Part shown: piece by piece, positions 1 to 8,266 of the stretch
How positions within the stretch are numbered: the first letter of the stretch is position 1
Layout of the letters: every line of letters begins with the position of its first letter
Assembly: GCA_963575675.1 (NCBI GenBank)
Contig: CAUYUA010000011.1
Location: 12,062-76,061, forward strand
Direction of reading: 5' to 3'
From: CAUYUA01 sp963575675
GTDB taxonomy: Bacteria > Pseudomonadota > Alphaproteobacteria > Azospirillales > Azospirillaceae
Length of the DNA stretch: 64,000 nt
Position numbers and translations under genes: made by a program
Notes under the pieces: generated by a model
What the model was told of the DNA's origin: nothing
The model's input: only the letters and a program-made list of their open reading frames with translations
Databases searched by the model: none

Positions 1-1
1 A

Positions 2-406
2 CCGGACGGCTTACGGATTCAGATTGTCGACCAAGACCAAATGTCGATGTTTTCTGCCGGAAGCAACCAAATGACGCCGCAAGCGCGACAATTGATGGAG
101 CTTTTGGCGAAAGCGATTTCAAGAGTTCCGAATAAGATTTCGATTACCGGCAACACGGATTCAACGCCGTTCACGCGAGGCGGCGCAGGACGCGATAACT
201 GGGATCTTTCGTCGGAACGAGCAAATGCGAGTCGCCGTATTTTGGTCGGCGCAGGAATCCCGGAACAGCGCGTACTGTCGGTTGTGGGACGAGCGGATCG
301 TGATTTGCTGTTCCCGACGGATCCGAAATCACCAAGCAATCGCCGAATCAGCATCGTCTTGTTAAGAGAAGGAGGCGCTCCGGCGGCGACGGGTGGACGT
401 CCTTAA
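2..406 (+). CDS. motB: Flagellar motor protein MotB, C-terminal part (5' end outside window)
   Basis: The reading frame is open from the first bases of the window, so only the C-terminal ~134 residues are present. They form an OmpA-like peptidoglycan-binding domain. The segment starts with DGLRIQIVDQD, then comes ITGNTDSTPF, and the SNRRISIVL motif closes the domain, as in MotB rather than Pal. MotB anchors the stator of the flagellar motor to peptidoglycan in the periplasm. The plug and transmembrane parts, and motA, would lie to the left. Other flagellar genes (fliL, fliM, flgFGAH) lie 14 kb away. A structured repeat begins about 30 bases after the stop. Confidence 0.85.
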   Translation, partial: PDGLRIQIVDQDQMSMFSAGSNQMTPQARQLMELLAKAISRVPNKISITGNTDSTPFTRGGAGRDNWDLSSERANASRRILVGAGIPEQRVLSVVGRADRDLLFPTDPKSPSNRRISIVLLREGGAPAATGGRP

Positions 407-437
407 ATGGCGTCTATAAGGCCACAGAACTGAATAA

Positions 438-533
438 AAGGGTCCAGGGACTGTGTTCCTGGTCGTGGGGGGGATTGTAAGGGGGGAGCGAAAGCCCCCC
501 TTATTCGCGGAGCGATCCTCCTCTGAAATCGTT
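438..533 (+). repeat. Interspersed structured repeat, copy A
   Basis: This is the first copy of a ~95 bp family. It begins with GGGTCCAGGGACTGTG, then has a hairpin made of AGGGGGGAGCG and its partner GCCCCCCTT, then TTCGCGGAGCGA, and ends near TCTGAAATCGTTT. It sits directly 3' of motB. The same order of elements recurs near 13.8, 21.1, 21.3, 28.0, 31.2 and 31.4 kb. Confidence 0.85.
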
Positions 534-625
534 TGTCGTTGTTAACAGTCCCTGGCTTCATCTATTTTGTTATTCTACTTTGTTATTCTACTTTGTTATT
601 CTACACCGTTCCAAAACCGTCCAGA

Positions 626-1276
626 CTACGACGACGCAAGCTTCATAATTTCTGCGGCAAGAGCAGCCATCTCCTCTCCTGCCCGCTCACCGACTTCGGT
701 TTCGGTAACAGCCCGCCCCTCCAACAAAGCTCCCGCGTAAGCAATCCGATTCCCGATTCGAGTTTGAGCGAGGTTAACCGCTGGCGGCGTCCCCATCTCC
801 GCAATCTTCGCCGCCAACAAATCCGCAACCTTAGCACGAGGCGGAACGCGATTGAGCACCAACATCACCGGAACTTTTTCCTGCTTCGCCAACTCCAAAG
901 TCGGCCGAGTCGCCCAAAGGTCCATCGGACTCGGCTGAATCGGCGTAATCACAAGACGCGCAGCGCGCACAGCAATTCTTGCTTCGGTTTCAGCATGAGG
1001 AGGACTATCGATAACCACAACTTGATACTCACGGACAAGACGCTCGACTTCTTTCTGCGTCCGCCACCCTGTGATTTGGACATGCGCGATGTCGGGTTTT
1101 CCCCCCATGACTCTGGTGCGTTCCGCATGCCACCCAGAAAGGCTGCCTTGAGGATCGATATCAAGCGTAGCGACGCTATATCCAGCTTGAGTCCACGCAA
1201 CCGCCAAATGGGCGGCCAGGGTTGTTTTTCCGGCGCCGCCCTTTTGTTGGGCGACGGTAAAAATCTTGCCCGCCAT
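626..1276 (-). CDS. Orphan ParA-family ATPase
   Basis: A 216-residue P-loop ATPase with a ParA/MinD-type deviant Walker A motif near the N-terminus (KGGAGKTTLA), a switch I aspartate in DIDPQGSL, and a Walker B-like VVVIDSPPH. Such ATPases position plasmids, chromosomes, chemoreceptor clusters or other cargo on the nucleoid. No ParB partner or parS-like site is visible, so the cargo is unknown. The short length without an N-terminal helix-turn-helix matches chromosomal orphan ParA proteins. The start is ATG at 1276 preceded by GGGGATAG. Its leader overlaps an 18-bp-period direct repeat. The family call is firm; the role is not. Confidence 0.85.
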   Translation of the reverse strand: MAGKIFTVAQQKGGAGKTTLAAHLAVAWTQAGYSVATLDIDPQGSLSGWHAERTRVMGGKPDIAHVQITGWRTQKEVERLVREYQVVVIDSPPHAETEARIAVRAARLVITPIQPSPMDLWATRPTLELAKQEKVPVMLVLNRVPPRAKVADLLAAKIAEMGTPPAVNLAQTRIGNRIAYAGALLEGRAVTETEVGERAGEEMAALAAEIMKLASS

Positions 1277-1282
1277 GCTCTA

Positions 1283-1316
1283 TCCCCGTGACTGGCGTCA
1301 TCCCCGTAACTGGCGT
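1283..1316. repeat. Tandem 16-bp direct repeat over the parA leader
   Basis: TCCCCGTGACTGGCGT (1283-1298) is followed 18 bp later by TCCCCGTAACTGGCGT (1301-1316), with one mismatch. The first copy overlaps the ribosome-binding region of the leftward ParA gene. It could be a binding site for a regulator, possibly ParA itself; this is inference. Confidence 0.5.
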
Positions 1317-1510
1317 TCCATGATCGCGAAACATTTGACAATGGTAATAATACACCATCGACTGAATCGCAAGGAAGCCCTCATGATTCGCGAACGATTT
1401 TCCGGAAAACACGAAAAGCGAGAAAAAGAAAGCCTACGGATAACTTCCGAAGAGATTTCAAATTTAAACGCTTCGCCGCCTCTCCGTCGAACATCAACAG
1501 GAATCTTTCC

Positions 1511-2248
1511 TTAATATAGGTGTTGCCCTCCGGTGACGAAAATCTCTGATCCGGTTACATATCCGGATTCCGGAGTGCAAAGGTAATAAATCACGGCGGA
1601 GACATCTTCGGGTTTTCCCAAACGATGCAAAGGAATCCGTGGAATGAGAACTTCCGTTTCAGGCGACAACATTGCCGTTTCAATTTCTCCCGGCGCCACG
1701 GCGTTGACCCGCACCCCGAGTTCTGCAAAATCCACCGCCATTTCACGGGTGAGGGCGGAAAGAGCCGCCTTGGACGTGCTGTAGGCCGACCCCGCGAACG
1801 GATGAACAGCGTGCCCGGCAATGGAGGTGACATTGACGATCGCGCCTTTTCCACGCGCCAGAGCCGCCGCAAAGCCGCGCGCCAGAATAATTGGAGCAAA
1901 GAAATTGAGTTCAAACACCTGTCTCCAACCATTGAGGTCGCCATTCAAACAACCAAGACGCTCTTTGAAGGTGGTTTTAGGCGAGACTCCGGCGTTGTTG
2001 ACCAGAGCGCCCAAAGCCCCGCCATCCAGAAGCTGATTGGCTTGAGCGATGAAGGCTGCCCTGCTGTCGGGGTCAGCGAGGTCTGCAACCAAATGATGAG
2101 TCCAGTTGGGATCTCTTCGACACTCTGGGGGCGCCTCCTCCCGCGAGCACGTAATGATTCTCCAACCTTTCTCGCTAAAATGGCGAACTGTGGCGTGACC
2201 AATCCCTCGACTGGCGCCGGTGAGAATAATCACAGGACGATGCGGCAT
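1511..2248 (-). CDS. Short-chain dehydrogenase/reductase (SDR)
   Basis: A 245-residue classical SDR. Visible motifs are the cofactor-binding TGASRGIG at residues ~10-17, NNAG at ~90, the catalytic Ser in NVTSIAG, and the catalytic YSTSK near residue 155. The C-terminal YVTGSEIFVTGGQH is typical of 3-oxoacyl-reductase-like members. It should be a cytosolic NAD(P)H-dependent oxidoreductase of unknown substrate. It lies alone, in the same direction as the ParA gene but 234 bases from it, so operon membership is doubtful. FabG is possible but there are no fatty-acid genes nearby, so no symbol is given. Confidence 0.9.
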   Translation of the reverse strand: MPHRPVIILTGASRGIGHATVRHFSEKGWRIITCSREEAPPECRRDPNWTHHLVADLADPDSRAAFIAQANQLLDGGALGALVNNAGVSPKTTFKERLGCLNGDLNGWRQVFELNFFAPIILARGFAAALARGKGAIVNVTSIAGHAVHPFAGSAYSTSKAALSALTREMAVDFAELGVRVNAVAPGEIETAMLSPETEVLIPRIPLHRLGKPEDVSAVIYYLCTPESGYVTGSEIFVTGGQHLY

Positions 2249-2278
2249 CTGCGATTCTTTCTTTGCGATATCCCGGAT

Positions 2279-2320
2279 AAAAATTAAACGGGCGCAATCC
2301 TTAGGCCCGTTTAATTTTTA
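2279..2320. terminator. Strong A/T-flanked hairpin
   Basis: The left arm AAAAATTAAACGGGC and right arm GCCCGTTTAATTTTTA pair over ~14 bp around a 10-base loop. The shape is that of a bidirectional intrinsic terminator. It lies upstream of the leftward SDR and before the sdh operon, so it may insulate the two. Confidence 0.6.
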
Positions 2321-2661
2321 TTCAAGAAACATGCCTCATTCTTTTCGCTCAACAGAGCCCGATCAGAGCTATATCCACGCAACCAATCAAACAATCATGC
2401 CTCATGAATAGGAAACACAGGCATCGAAGACGACGCGCGATAACGCAACGCGACGAAATGTCGCATCTTGAACGCCTTCCTCTTCCCCACAATTGAGGAG
2501 GCTTAAAGCTCGCGTTCATTGACTTGCTCTGACAATCCGGGTAAGCCAGACACTCTATTGCGTTTTTCCCTTTCTGCTTTCCCTCCCACAGCCGTTCCCT
2601 CATCTGGCGTGTTTTATGACGTCGAGAGAGAAAACGGCGGATGATCGCGAGGACAACTCCA
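2321..2661. other. Gene-free leader of the sdh operon
   Basis: No convincing coding frame is seen. The stretch should hold the sdh promoter, but no clear -35/-10 pair or regulator box could be recognised by eye. The last ~20 bases contain GAGGA, the ribosome-binding site used to choose the sdhC start. Confidence 0.4.
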
Positions 2662-3060
2662 ATGGCGCAAGGCAGCTCTCGGCCGCTTTCTCCTCATCTA
2701 TCCGTCTACCGAAAACTCGACACTATGGTGATGTCCGGCTTCCACCGCATCACTGGTTTTTGTTTGGCAATCGGCACGCTTCACCTGACTTGCTGGTTTC
2801 TTTCCGCCGCCGCCGGGCCAGAAGCATTCAACGCAATTCAAGCGTTTTCGCGCTCTTGGTTCGGCATGCTGATGCTGTTCGGCTGGACCTTCTGCTTGTT
2901 TTACCACCTCGCCAATGGCGTTCGCCATCTGATCTGGGATGTCGGAATGTCGTTCGAGATCAAAAACATCGTCAGCGGCGGCTGGTTTGCGACGGCGATC
3001 GCGGTTGGCCTGACGGTCGTTACTTGGATTGCTGGTCTGGCCAGTCTCGGCCTGAAGTGA
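2662..3060 (+). CDS. sdhC: Succinate dehydrogenase cytochrome b556 subunit
   Basis: One of the two membrane anchors of complex II, which binds haem b and ubiquinone in the inner membrane. The N-terminus has the family motif RPLSPHLSVYR followed by SGFHRITG, and YHLANGVRHLIWD holds the expected haem-ligand His. Three hydrophobic helices are visible. The start at 2662 (MAQGSSRP) is preferred over an in-frame ATG at 2641 because GAGGA lies 8 bases upstream and homologues start there, giving 132 residues. It is first in sdhCDA-vapD-sdhB. Confidence 0.93.
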   Translation: MAQGSSRPLSPHLSVYRKLDTMVMSGFHRITGFCLAIGTLHLTCWFLSAAAGPEAFNAIQAFSRSWFGMLMLFGWTFCLFYHLANGVRHLIWDVGMSFEIKNIVSGGWFATAIAVGLTVVTWIAGLASLGLK

Positions 3061-3070
3061 GGTTCGCACC

Positions 3071-3472
3071 ATGACCACTCAAAGCAAAAGTCCCGTTTTG
3101 CGTACTATGTTGGGCCAGGTCCGCGGCCTAGGCTCGGCCAAAGACGGAACACACCATTGGCTGTGCCAGCGTCTGACGGCGTTGGCTTTGATTCCTTTGA
3201 CCTTGTGGTTTATTTTTTCGGTCGTCAAACTGGCGGGCGCCGATTACTCCGTCATGAAGGCGTGGATGAAGTCCCCCATGAACGCAAGCTTGGCGTTGAT
3301 GTTGGTCATCATCACATTCCATCACGCCGTCTCCGGCCTGGAAGTGATCATCGAAGATTACGTTCACGCCAAATGCACGAAAATGACCAGCCTGTTCGTC
3401 ATTAAGTTCGTTTCTTTGGGACTCGCGTTGGCCTGTGGGCTTTCGATCCTTAAGTTGTTTGTGGGAGGCTGA
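3071..3472 (+). CDS. sdhD: Succinate dehydrogenase hydrophobic membrane anchor subunit
   Basis: A 133-residue membrane protein with three predicted helices, the second anchor of complex II. The motif THHWLCQRLTALALIPL before helix 1 and the FHHAVSGLEVIIEDYVH segment after helix 2 are characteristic of alphaproteobacterial SdhD. It starts 10 bases after the sdhC stop and ends 9 bases before sdhA, so the genes are co-transcribed and probably translationally linked. Confidence 0.93.
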   Translation: MTTQSKSPVLRTMLGQVRGLGSAKDGTHHWLCQRLTALALIPLTLWFIFSVVKLAGADYSVMKAWMKSPMNASLALMLVIITFHHAVSGLEVIIEDYVHAKCTKMTSLFVIKFVSLGLALACGLSILKLFVGG

Positions 3473-3481
3473 GTTATCGTC

Positions 3482-5272
3482 ATGGCGACCGCCTATCCGA
3501 TTATTGATCATAAATACGATGTCGTTGTCGTCGGCGCCGGCGGCGCCGGTTTGCGCGCCACTTTCGGCATGGCCGAAAAAGGGCTAAAGACAGCGTGCAT
3601 CACCAAAGTCTTCCCCACCCGCAGCCACACCGTCGCCGCGCAAGGCGGCATCAGCGCCGCCCTCGGCAACATGGGCGAGGATGATTGGCGCTGGCACATG
3701 TACGACACCGTCAAGGGGTCGGACTGGCTCGGCGACCAAGACGCCATCGAGTATATGTGCCGCAACGCTCCCGCCGCCATCATCGAACTGGAGCATCAAG
3801 GCGTGCCCTTCAGCCGCACGGCGGAAGGCAAAATCTACCAACGCGCCTTCGGCGGCATGACCACCCGATTCGGCCAAGGCACGGCACACCGCACCTGCGC
3901 CGCCGCCGACCGCACAGGCCATGCTCTGCTGCACACGCTTTATCAGCAGTCCTTGAAGCATGAGGCCGAGTTCTTCGTCGAGTACTTCGCCCTCGACCTG
4001 CTGATGGACGCCGAAGGCGTTTGTCGCGGCGTGCTCGCCTGGAACCTGGAAGACGGCTCCATCCACCGCTTCCGCGCCCATATGACCGTGCTCGCCACGG
4101 GCGGTTATGGCCGCGCCTACTTCTCCTGCACCTCCGCCCACACCGTCACCGGCGACGGCGGCGCCATGGTGGTTCGCGCAGGCCTGCCGATGCAGGACAT
4201 GGAATTCGTTCAATTCCATCCCACCGGCATCTACGGCGCAGGCTGCTTGATCACGGAAGGCGTGCGCGGCGAAGGCGGCTACGTCACCAATTCCAACGGC
4301 GAACGCTTTATGGAGCGTTATGCTCCTTCCGCCAAAGACCTCGCCAGCCGCGACGTCGTCAGCCGTTCGATGACCGTCGAAATTCGCGAAGGACGCGGCG
4401 TCGGCCCCAACAAAGATCACATCCATCTCCATCTGGAGCACTTGGATCCCGCGATCATTCACGAGCGTCTGCCCGGAATCGCCGAGACCGCAAAAGTCTT
4501 CGCCAACGTCGACGTCACCAAAGAGCCCATTCCGGTCATCCCGACCTGCCACTACAACATGGGCGGCATTCCCACTAATTTCCACTGCGAAGTCATTCGC
4601 CCCACCGCCGAAAACCCGGACGCCATTGTTCCTGGTTTGATGGCCGCCGGCGAGGCCGCTTGCGTCTCCGTTCACGGCGCCAACCGCTTGGGCTCCAACT
4701 CTCTGCTCGACTTGGTGGTGTTCGGTCGCGCCGCAGCCTTCCGCGCCGCCGAAGTGGTGCAAAAAGGCGCGCCACATAAAGAATTTTCCAAAGACTCCGA
4801 AGAACGCTCCCTGGAGCGCCTGGAACGCACTCGGAACGCCAAAGGCGATCTGCGCGTCTCTGCTCTGCGCCTCGAAATGCAGCGTATTATGCAGAACAAC
4901 TGCGCCGTCTTCCGCACCGGGCCGGTGCTCGAAGAAGGCGTCCAGTTGCTCAAACAGACCTGGTCCAAAAAGAGCAATCTCCAAGTCACTGATCGCAGCA
5001 TGATTTGGAACACGGATCTGGTCGAGGCTCTGGAATTCGACAACCTGATGTCTCAGGCGATGGCCACCATCGCTTCCGCCGCAGTCCGCACTGAAAGCCG
5101 CGGCGCTCACGCCCGCGAAGACTACCCCAACCGCGACGATGAAAATTGGATGAAACACAGCGTCGTGTGGGTGGCGGAGAACGGCGAAGTCACCATGGGG
5201 TCTCGTCCGGTCCACCTCAACACCCTCAGCGACGATGTCCAAACCTTCCCACCCAAGGCCCGCGTCTACTAA
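3482..5272 (+). CDS. sdhA: Succinate dehydrogenase flavoprotein subunit
   Basis: A 596-residue, full-length flavoprotein that oxidises succinate to fumarate on the cytoplasmic face of complex II. Visible are the dinucleotide-binding [12 protein letters not shown], the FAD-linking His in [17 protein letters not shown], the active-site segment SRDVVSRS and [10 protein letters not shown]. The reading frame is intact and its codon use is GC-rich compared with the flanking intergenic DNA. It would normally be followed directly by sdhB, but here a vapD remnant intervenes. Confidence 0.97.
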   Translation: MATAYPIIDHKYDVVVVGAGGAGLRATFGMAEKGLKTACITKVFPTRSHTVAAQGGISAALGNMGEDDWRWHMYDTVKGSDWLGDQDAIEYMCRNAPAAIIELEHQGVPFSRTAEGKIYQRAFGGMTTRFGQGTAHRTCAAADRTGHALLHTLYQQSLKHEAEFFVEYFALDLLMDAEGVCRGVLAWNLEDGSIHRFRAHMTVLATGGYGRAYFSCTSAHTVTGDGGAMVVRAGLPMQDMEFVQFHPTGIYGAGCLITEGVRGEGGYVTNSNGERFMERYAPSAKDLASRDVVSRSMTVEIREGRGVGPNKDHIHLHLEHLDPAIIHERLPGIAETAKVFANVDVTKEPIPVIPTCHYNMGGIPTNFHCEVIRPTAENPDAIVPGLMAAGEAACVSVHGANRLGSNSLLDLVVFGRAAAFRAAEVVQKGAPHKEFSKDSEERSLERLERTRNAKGDLRVSALRLEMQRIMQNNCAVFRTGPVLEEGVQLLKQTWSKKSNLQVTDRSMIWNTDLVEALEFDNLMSQAMATIASAAVRTESRGAHAREDYPNRDDENWMKHSVVWVAENGEVTMGSRPVHLNTLSDDVQTFPPKARVY

Positions 5273-5367
5273 GAAACGCGGCTCTATGGGAAAATCGCCG
5301 AAATGAGGAAATGACAAGCTGGAGTTATGGTTTCGGCCATAACTCCAACGCCTTAAAAAGCGCCGCC

Positions 5368-5668
5368 ATGTATGCCGTTACGTTCGACTTAGACGCTTCA
5401 ATTCTGAAAGAGCTTTATCCTTCTCAATCCTGGAACGATGCTTATACTGATGTTCAGAAAGCGTTGGAGCCTTTCGGGTTTTCTCGGCAACAGGGAAGTG
5501 TCTATTTCGGTGACGACAGCGTTGACGCCGTCAAATGCGTGTTGGCTGTCATGGATATCGCTCAGAGGTTTTCCTGGTTCAAATCGGCGGTGTAAAGACA
5601 TCCGAATGTTACGAATTGAGGACAACAACGATCTTATGCCGGCTGTGCGAAAAGCCGCAGAAAGATAA
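5368..5668 (+). pseudogene. vapD: VapD-family endoribonuclease, frameshifted
   Basis: The frame from ATG 5368 gives MYAVTFDLD, then QGSVYFGDDSVDAVKC and FSWFKSAV, and stops at 5595. One base further, the other frame continues KDIRMLRIEDNNDLMP to a stop at 5668. Joined, these give a ~99-residue VapD, the family length, whose last conserved block is the DIRMLRIE(D/E)NNDL motif. A single extra T in GTG-T-AAA-GAC breaks the frame. VapD is a small Cas2-like RNase found in toxin-antitoxin contexts. No antitoxin gene is seen. An in-frame ATG at 5311 is an alternative start. The position between sdhA and sdhB is unusual. Confidence 0.85.
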
Positions 5669-5702
5669 AGTTCTCCTCTTCTTGCTTTGACGAGGTCGCC
5701 AG

Positions 5703-6485
5703 ATGGTCGAGTTCAGTCTGCCAGCCAATTCTCGGGTTGGGCGCGGCAAAAAAATTTCCAGCGCTCTAAGCGCCAAGCGTAAAAAAGTCTTCAAGATCTA
5801 TCGGTGGAATCCCGACGACGGTCAGAAGCCTCGGGTTGATGAGTTCGAGGTCGATCTCGACAAATTCGGCCCAATGGTGCTTGACGCGCTGCTCTACATC
5901 AAAAACGAAATCGACAGCACCGTCACCTTCCGTCGCTCGTGCCGTGAGGGCATCTGCGGTTCCTGCGCGATGAATATCGACGGAACCAATACGCTCGCCT
6001 GCACCAAACCGATCGAAGACTGCAAGGGTGACGTTAAGATTTATCCGTTGCCGCATATGGACGTGATCAAGGACCTGGTCCCGGATCTGTCGCGCCTGTA
6101 TGCTCAGTTGACGTCGGTCAAACCCTGGTTGCAGACGCAGTCTCCGGCCCCGCCGGATCGCGAGCGCTTGCAATCCCCCGAAGAGCGCGCCAAGCTCGAC
6201 GGTCTTTACGAGTGCATTCTGTGCTTCTCGTGCTCCACAAGCTGCCCCAGCTACTGGTGGAATTCCGATCGCTACCTCGGCCCTGCGATTCTGCTGCAAG
6301 CGTATCGCTGGATCGTGGACAGCCGCGACGAAGCCACCGGCGAGCGTCTGGACAACTTGGAAGACCCATTCCGTCTGTATCGTTGTCACACCATCAGCAA
6401 TTGCACTCGGACTTGCCCCAAAGGCTTGAACCCGGCCAAGGCGATTGCAGAAATCAAGAAGCTTATGGTTATGCGAAAAGGGTAA
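5703..6485 (+). CDS. sdhB: Succinate dehydrogenase iron-sulfur subunit
   Basis: A 260-residue subunit carrying electrons from the flavin to the quinone. The [2Fe-2S] ligands lie in CREGICGSC and the later Cys of NTLAC. The [4Fe-4S] and [3Fe-4S] clusters are served by [12 protein letters not shown] and by [17 protein letters not shown]. The ending [14 protein letters not shown] is typical. It lies ~35 bases after the vapD remnant, with a gap of 430 bases from sdhA that would otherwise be a few bases. A hairpin terminator follows at 6530. Confidence 0.96.
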   Translation: MVEFSLPANSRVGRGKKISSALSAKRKKVFKIYRWNPDDGQKPRVDEFEVDLDKFGPMVLDALLYIKNEIDSTVTFRRSCREGICGSCAMNIDGTNTLACTKPIEDCKGDVKIYPLPHMDVIKDLVPDLSRLYAQLTSVKPWLQTQSPAPPDRERLQSPEERAKLDGLYECILCFSCSTSCPSYWWNSDRYLGPAILLQAYRWIVDSRDEATGERLDNLEDPFRLYRCHTISNCTRTCPKGLNPAKAIAEIKKLMVMRKG

Positions 6486-6529
6486 AAAGCCTCTGCGCAG
6501 TAACTAAGGAAAGAGCGTTTATCGCTCTT

Positions 6530-6570
6530 AACGAAAAAAGCGGGGGGCCATTGGCCCCTCGCTTTCGTTC
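6530..6570 (+). terminator. Terminator of the sdh operon
   Basis: AACGAAAAAAGCGGGGGGCC and GGCCCCTCGCTTTCGTT pair around a 3-base loop, with a U-containing tail. It lies 45 bases after sdhB. A smaller hairpin, AGAGCG/CGCTCT, precedes it at 6512-6528. Confidence 0.7.
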
Positions 6571-6659
6571 TGCCGACAAAATAGAAAACTCCATGGAAGT
6601 CGGCGTAATTCTCTTGATGAGTGAATAATCCATACTTAACGCCGTCGGAGGAAAAGGCC

Positions 6660-7400
6660 ATGACAGACGACATCATCCAAATGGTGGGCGTTCATAAATG
6701 GTATGGCGAATTCCATGTATTGAACAACATTCATTTGTCTGTGGCGCGTGGTGAACGAATTGTGCTGTGTGGTCCATCCGGCTCCGGAAAATCCACGCTC
6801 ATTCGTTGCATCAATCGATTAGAAGAACACCAAAAAGGTAAAATCATCGTTGATGAAGTCGAGCTGACTGGAAATTTGCGTAATATTGAGGCGGTTCGAC
6901 GCGAAGTCGGAATGGTGTTTCAGCATTTCAATCTCTTCCCGCATTTGACGGTCTTAGAAAACTGCACATTGGCGCAAACATGGGTGCGACGATTGCCTAA
7001 AAAGCAAGCGGAAGAGATCGCAATGACGTATTTGCAACGAGTGCGCATTCCAGAACAAGCTCATAAATATCCGGGGCAGTTATCCGGAGGTCAACAACAA
7101 CGGGTGGCGATTGCCCGTTCATTGTGCATGTCTCCGAAAGTCATGCTGTTCGATGAACCAACATCGGCGTTGGATCCAGAAATGGTAAAAGAGGTTCTGG
7201 ATGTAATGATGACGTTGGCGGAAGAAGGCATGACGATGCTGGTGGTGACGCATGAAATGGGATTTGCTCGAAGCGTCGCCAATCGGATTCTATTTATGGA
7301 TCACGGCGAAATCGTTGAACAAGCTCCACCGGAAGCTTTTTTTAACAATCCTCAATCAGACCGCACAAAACTTTTCTTAAGCCAGATACTGAATCACTAG
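6660..7400 (+). CDS. Polar amino acid ABC transporter ATP-binding protein (GlnQ/AapP type)
   Basis: A 246-residue ABC ATPase with Walker [11 protein letters not shown]-loop FQHFNLF, signature [14 protein letters not shown], Walker [13 protein letters not shown] and H-loop VTHEMGF. It would couple ATP hydrolysis to uptake of glutamate, glutamine or general L-amino acids at the inner membrane. The start at 6660 follows GGAGG with 8-base spacing; a frame extension to 6621 has no such site. No permease or binding protein is adjacent, so partners must be encoded elsewhere. Its codon use is more A/T-rich than the neighbouring sdh genes. Confidence 0.93.
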   Translation: MTDDIIQMVGVHKWYGEFHVLNNIHLSVARGERIVLCGPSGSGKSTLIRCINRLEEHQKGKIIVDEVELTGNLRNIEAVRREVGMVFQHFNLFPHLTVLENCTLAQTWVRRLPKKQAEEIAMTYLQRVRIPEQAHKYPGQLSGGQQQRVAIARSLCMSPKVMLFDEPTSALDPEMVKEVLDVMMTLAEEGMTMLVVTHEMGFARSVANRILFMDHGEIVEQAPPEAFFNNPQSDRTKLFLSQILNH

Positions 7401-7426
7401 ACAAGGTTGGAAACCTTATTCTCCCG

Positions 7427-7455
7427 CCGCGAGGACCAAAAATGGTCCCCGCGAT
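7427..7455. terminator. Hairpin between convergent genes
   Basis: CGCGAGGACCA and TGGTCCCCGCG pair around AAAA. It lies between the ABC ATPase and the convergent DUF6065 gene. There is no clear T tract, so function as a terminator is only likely. Confidence 0.45.
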
Positions 7456-7462
7456 TGGGCAA

Positions 7463-8212
7463 TCATTCCCGGTTATTTTCATCTTTTGTCCGGAATGGTT
7501 TCGGCCTAATTTTTGTTTTATGATCCGACACTCCGATTTCTCCATCCGGACGCACGCCTCGAAAATAATCTTTCTGCCATCCCGCTCTCTGCGCAACAGG
7601 ATCGCTCTTCGCCAAATCATCTAAAAATTGCGACCGCGACGCCGACCATTCAAGATATTGACGTTCAACGTCCGAGTGCTCCGACATCAGGTGAATTTCC
7701 GGCTCCGTCGCATCCAAAAGACCACGCACAACCGGAAAAAAGAAACAAAACGGCTCCCCTTCTTCAAAAGCAACCTCAACTCCCGGTCGTGTGAACTTCC
7801 AGTTCATCGTAAAAGGCGACGGCGCCCAATCCGTCTCGATAACCCCGGCCAAAGCAACGATTCCATCTTTGGGAAGATTACTGGGACCACTGACCCACAA
7901 ATTATAACCGGGTTCAGTGCGAAACATCGCCAGCACATGGAATGTGAGAATCCCATACCCGAAATGGCTGACAGGCAACAATGACGGACATGCTCGACTG
8001 GAAACCGTTATGGCGTCCCGTCCATCGCCGCCGTTCCATCGCGCGGAAAAGGCGCATGGAGAAAGAATCTCCCATCCGTGAGCATTGGCAATGCTCAAAG
8101 GCAAACAACGATAAGCAAATCGATCTGCGGTGTTGTCCATCCATGCTCGATCTACGGGAGCAGGTCGAATCGTGGGCGCAGGACCGGAAGTCGGATAGCA
8201 AATCAGTTTCAT
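7463..8212 (-). CDS. DUF6065-like hypothetical protein
   Basis: A 249-residue soluble protein starting MKLICYPTSGPAP, with conserved-looking stretches such as RFAYRCLPLSIANAHGWE and EPFCFFFPVVRG. I recognise the pattern as the alphaproteobacterial DUF6065 family, which has no established function. There is no signal peptide or membrane segment. It is aromatic-rich and predicted to be globular. It runs convergent to the ABC ATPase and in the same direction as the DUF2336 gene 55 bases upstream, so the two may be co-transcribed. Confidence 0.75.
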   Translation of the reverse strand: MKLICYPTSGPAPTIRPAPVDRAWMDNTADRFAYRCLPLSIANAHGWEILSPCAFSARWNGGDGRDAITVSSRACPSLLPVSHFGYGILTFHVLAMFRTEPGYNLWVSGPSNLPKDGIVALAGVIETDWAPSPFTMNWKFTRPGVEVAFEEGEPFCFFFPVVRGLLDATEPEIHLMSEHSDVERQYLEWSASRSQFLDDLAKSDPVAQRAGWQKDYFRGVRPDGEIGVSDHKTKIRPKPFRTKDENNRE

Positions 8213-8266
8213 GGAAAAAAGACTTTCGATTCTACATGAAAATTAAAACCGGGCTCCTCTAATTCG

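Noticed and set aside
533..1291. A 252-codon plus-strand frame opposite parA
   Set aside because: Its product is Arg/Pro/His-rich nonsense with no ribosome site, while the opposite strand encodes a clear ParA.
2349..2603. An 84-codon leftward frame in the sdh leader
   Set aside because: Cys-rich unfamiliar product, no ribosome site, and located where the sdh promoter is expected.
3584..5317. A 577-codon open frame on the minus strand opposite sdhA
   Set aside because: It mirrors the GC-rich third-position pattern of sdhA, has no recognisable domain and low-complexity composition. sdhA on the other strand is unambiguous.
5560..5600. Programmed +1 frameshift in vapD
   Set aside because: The GTG-TAA-A site does not allow good re-pairing in the +1 frame and no stimulatory element is evident, so a mutation or sequence error is more likely.
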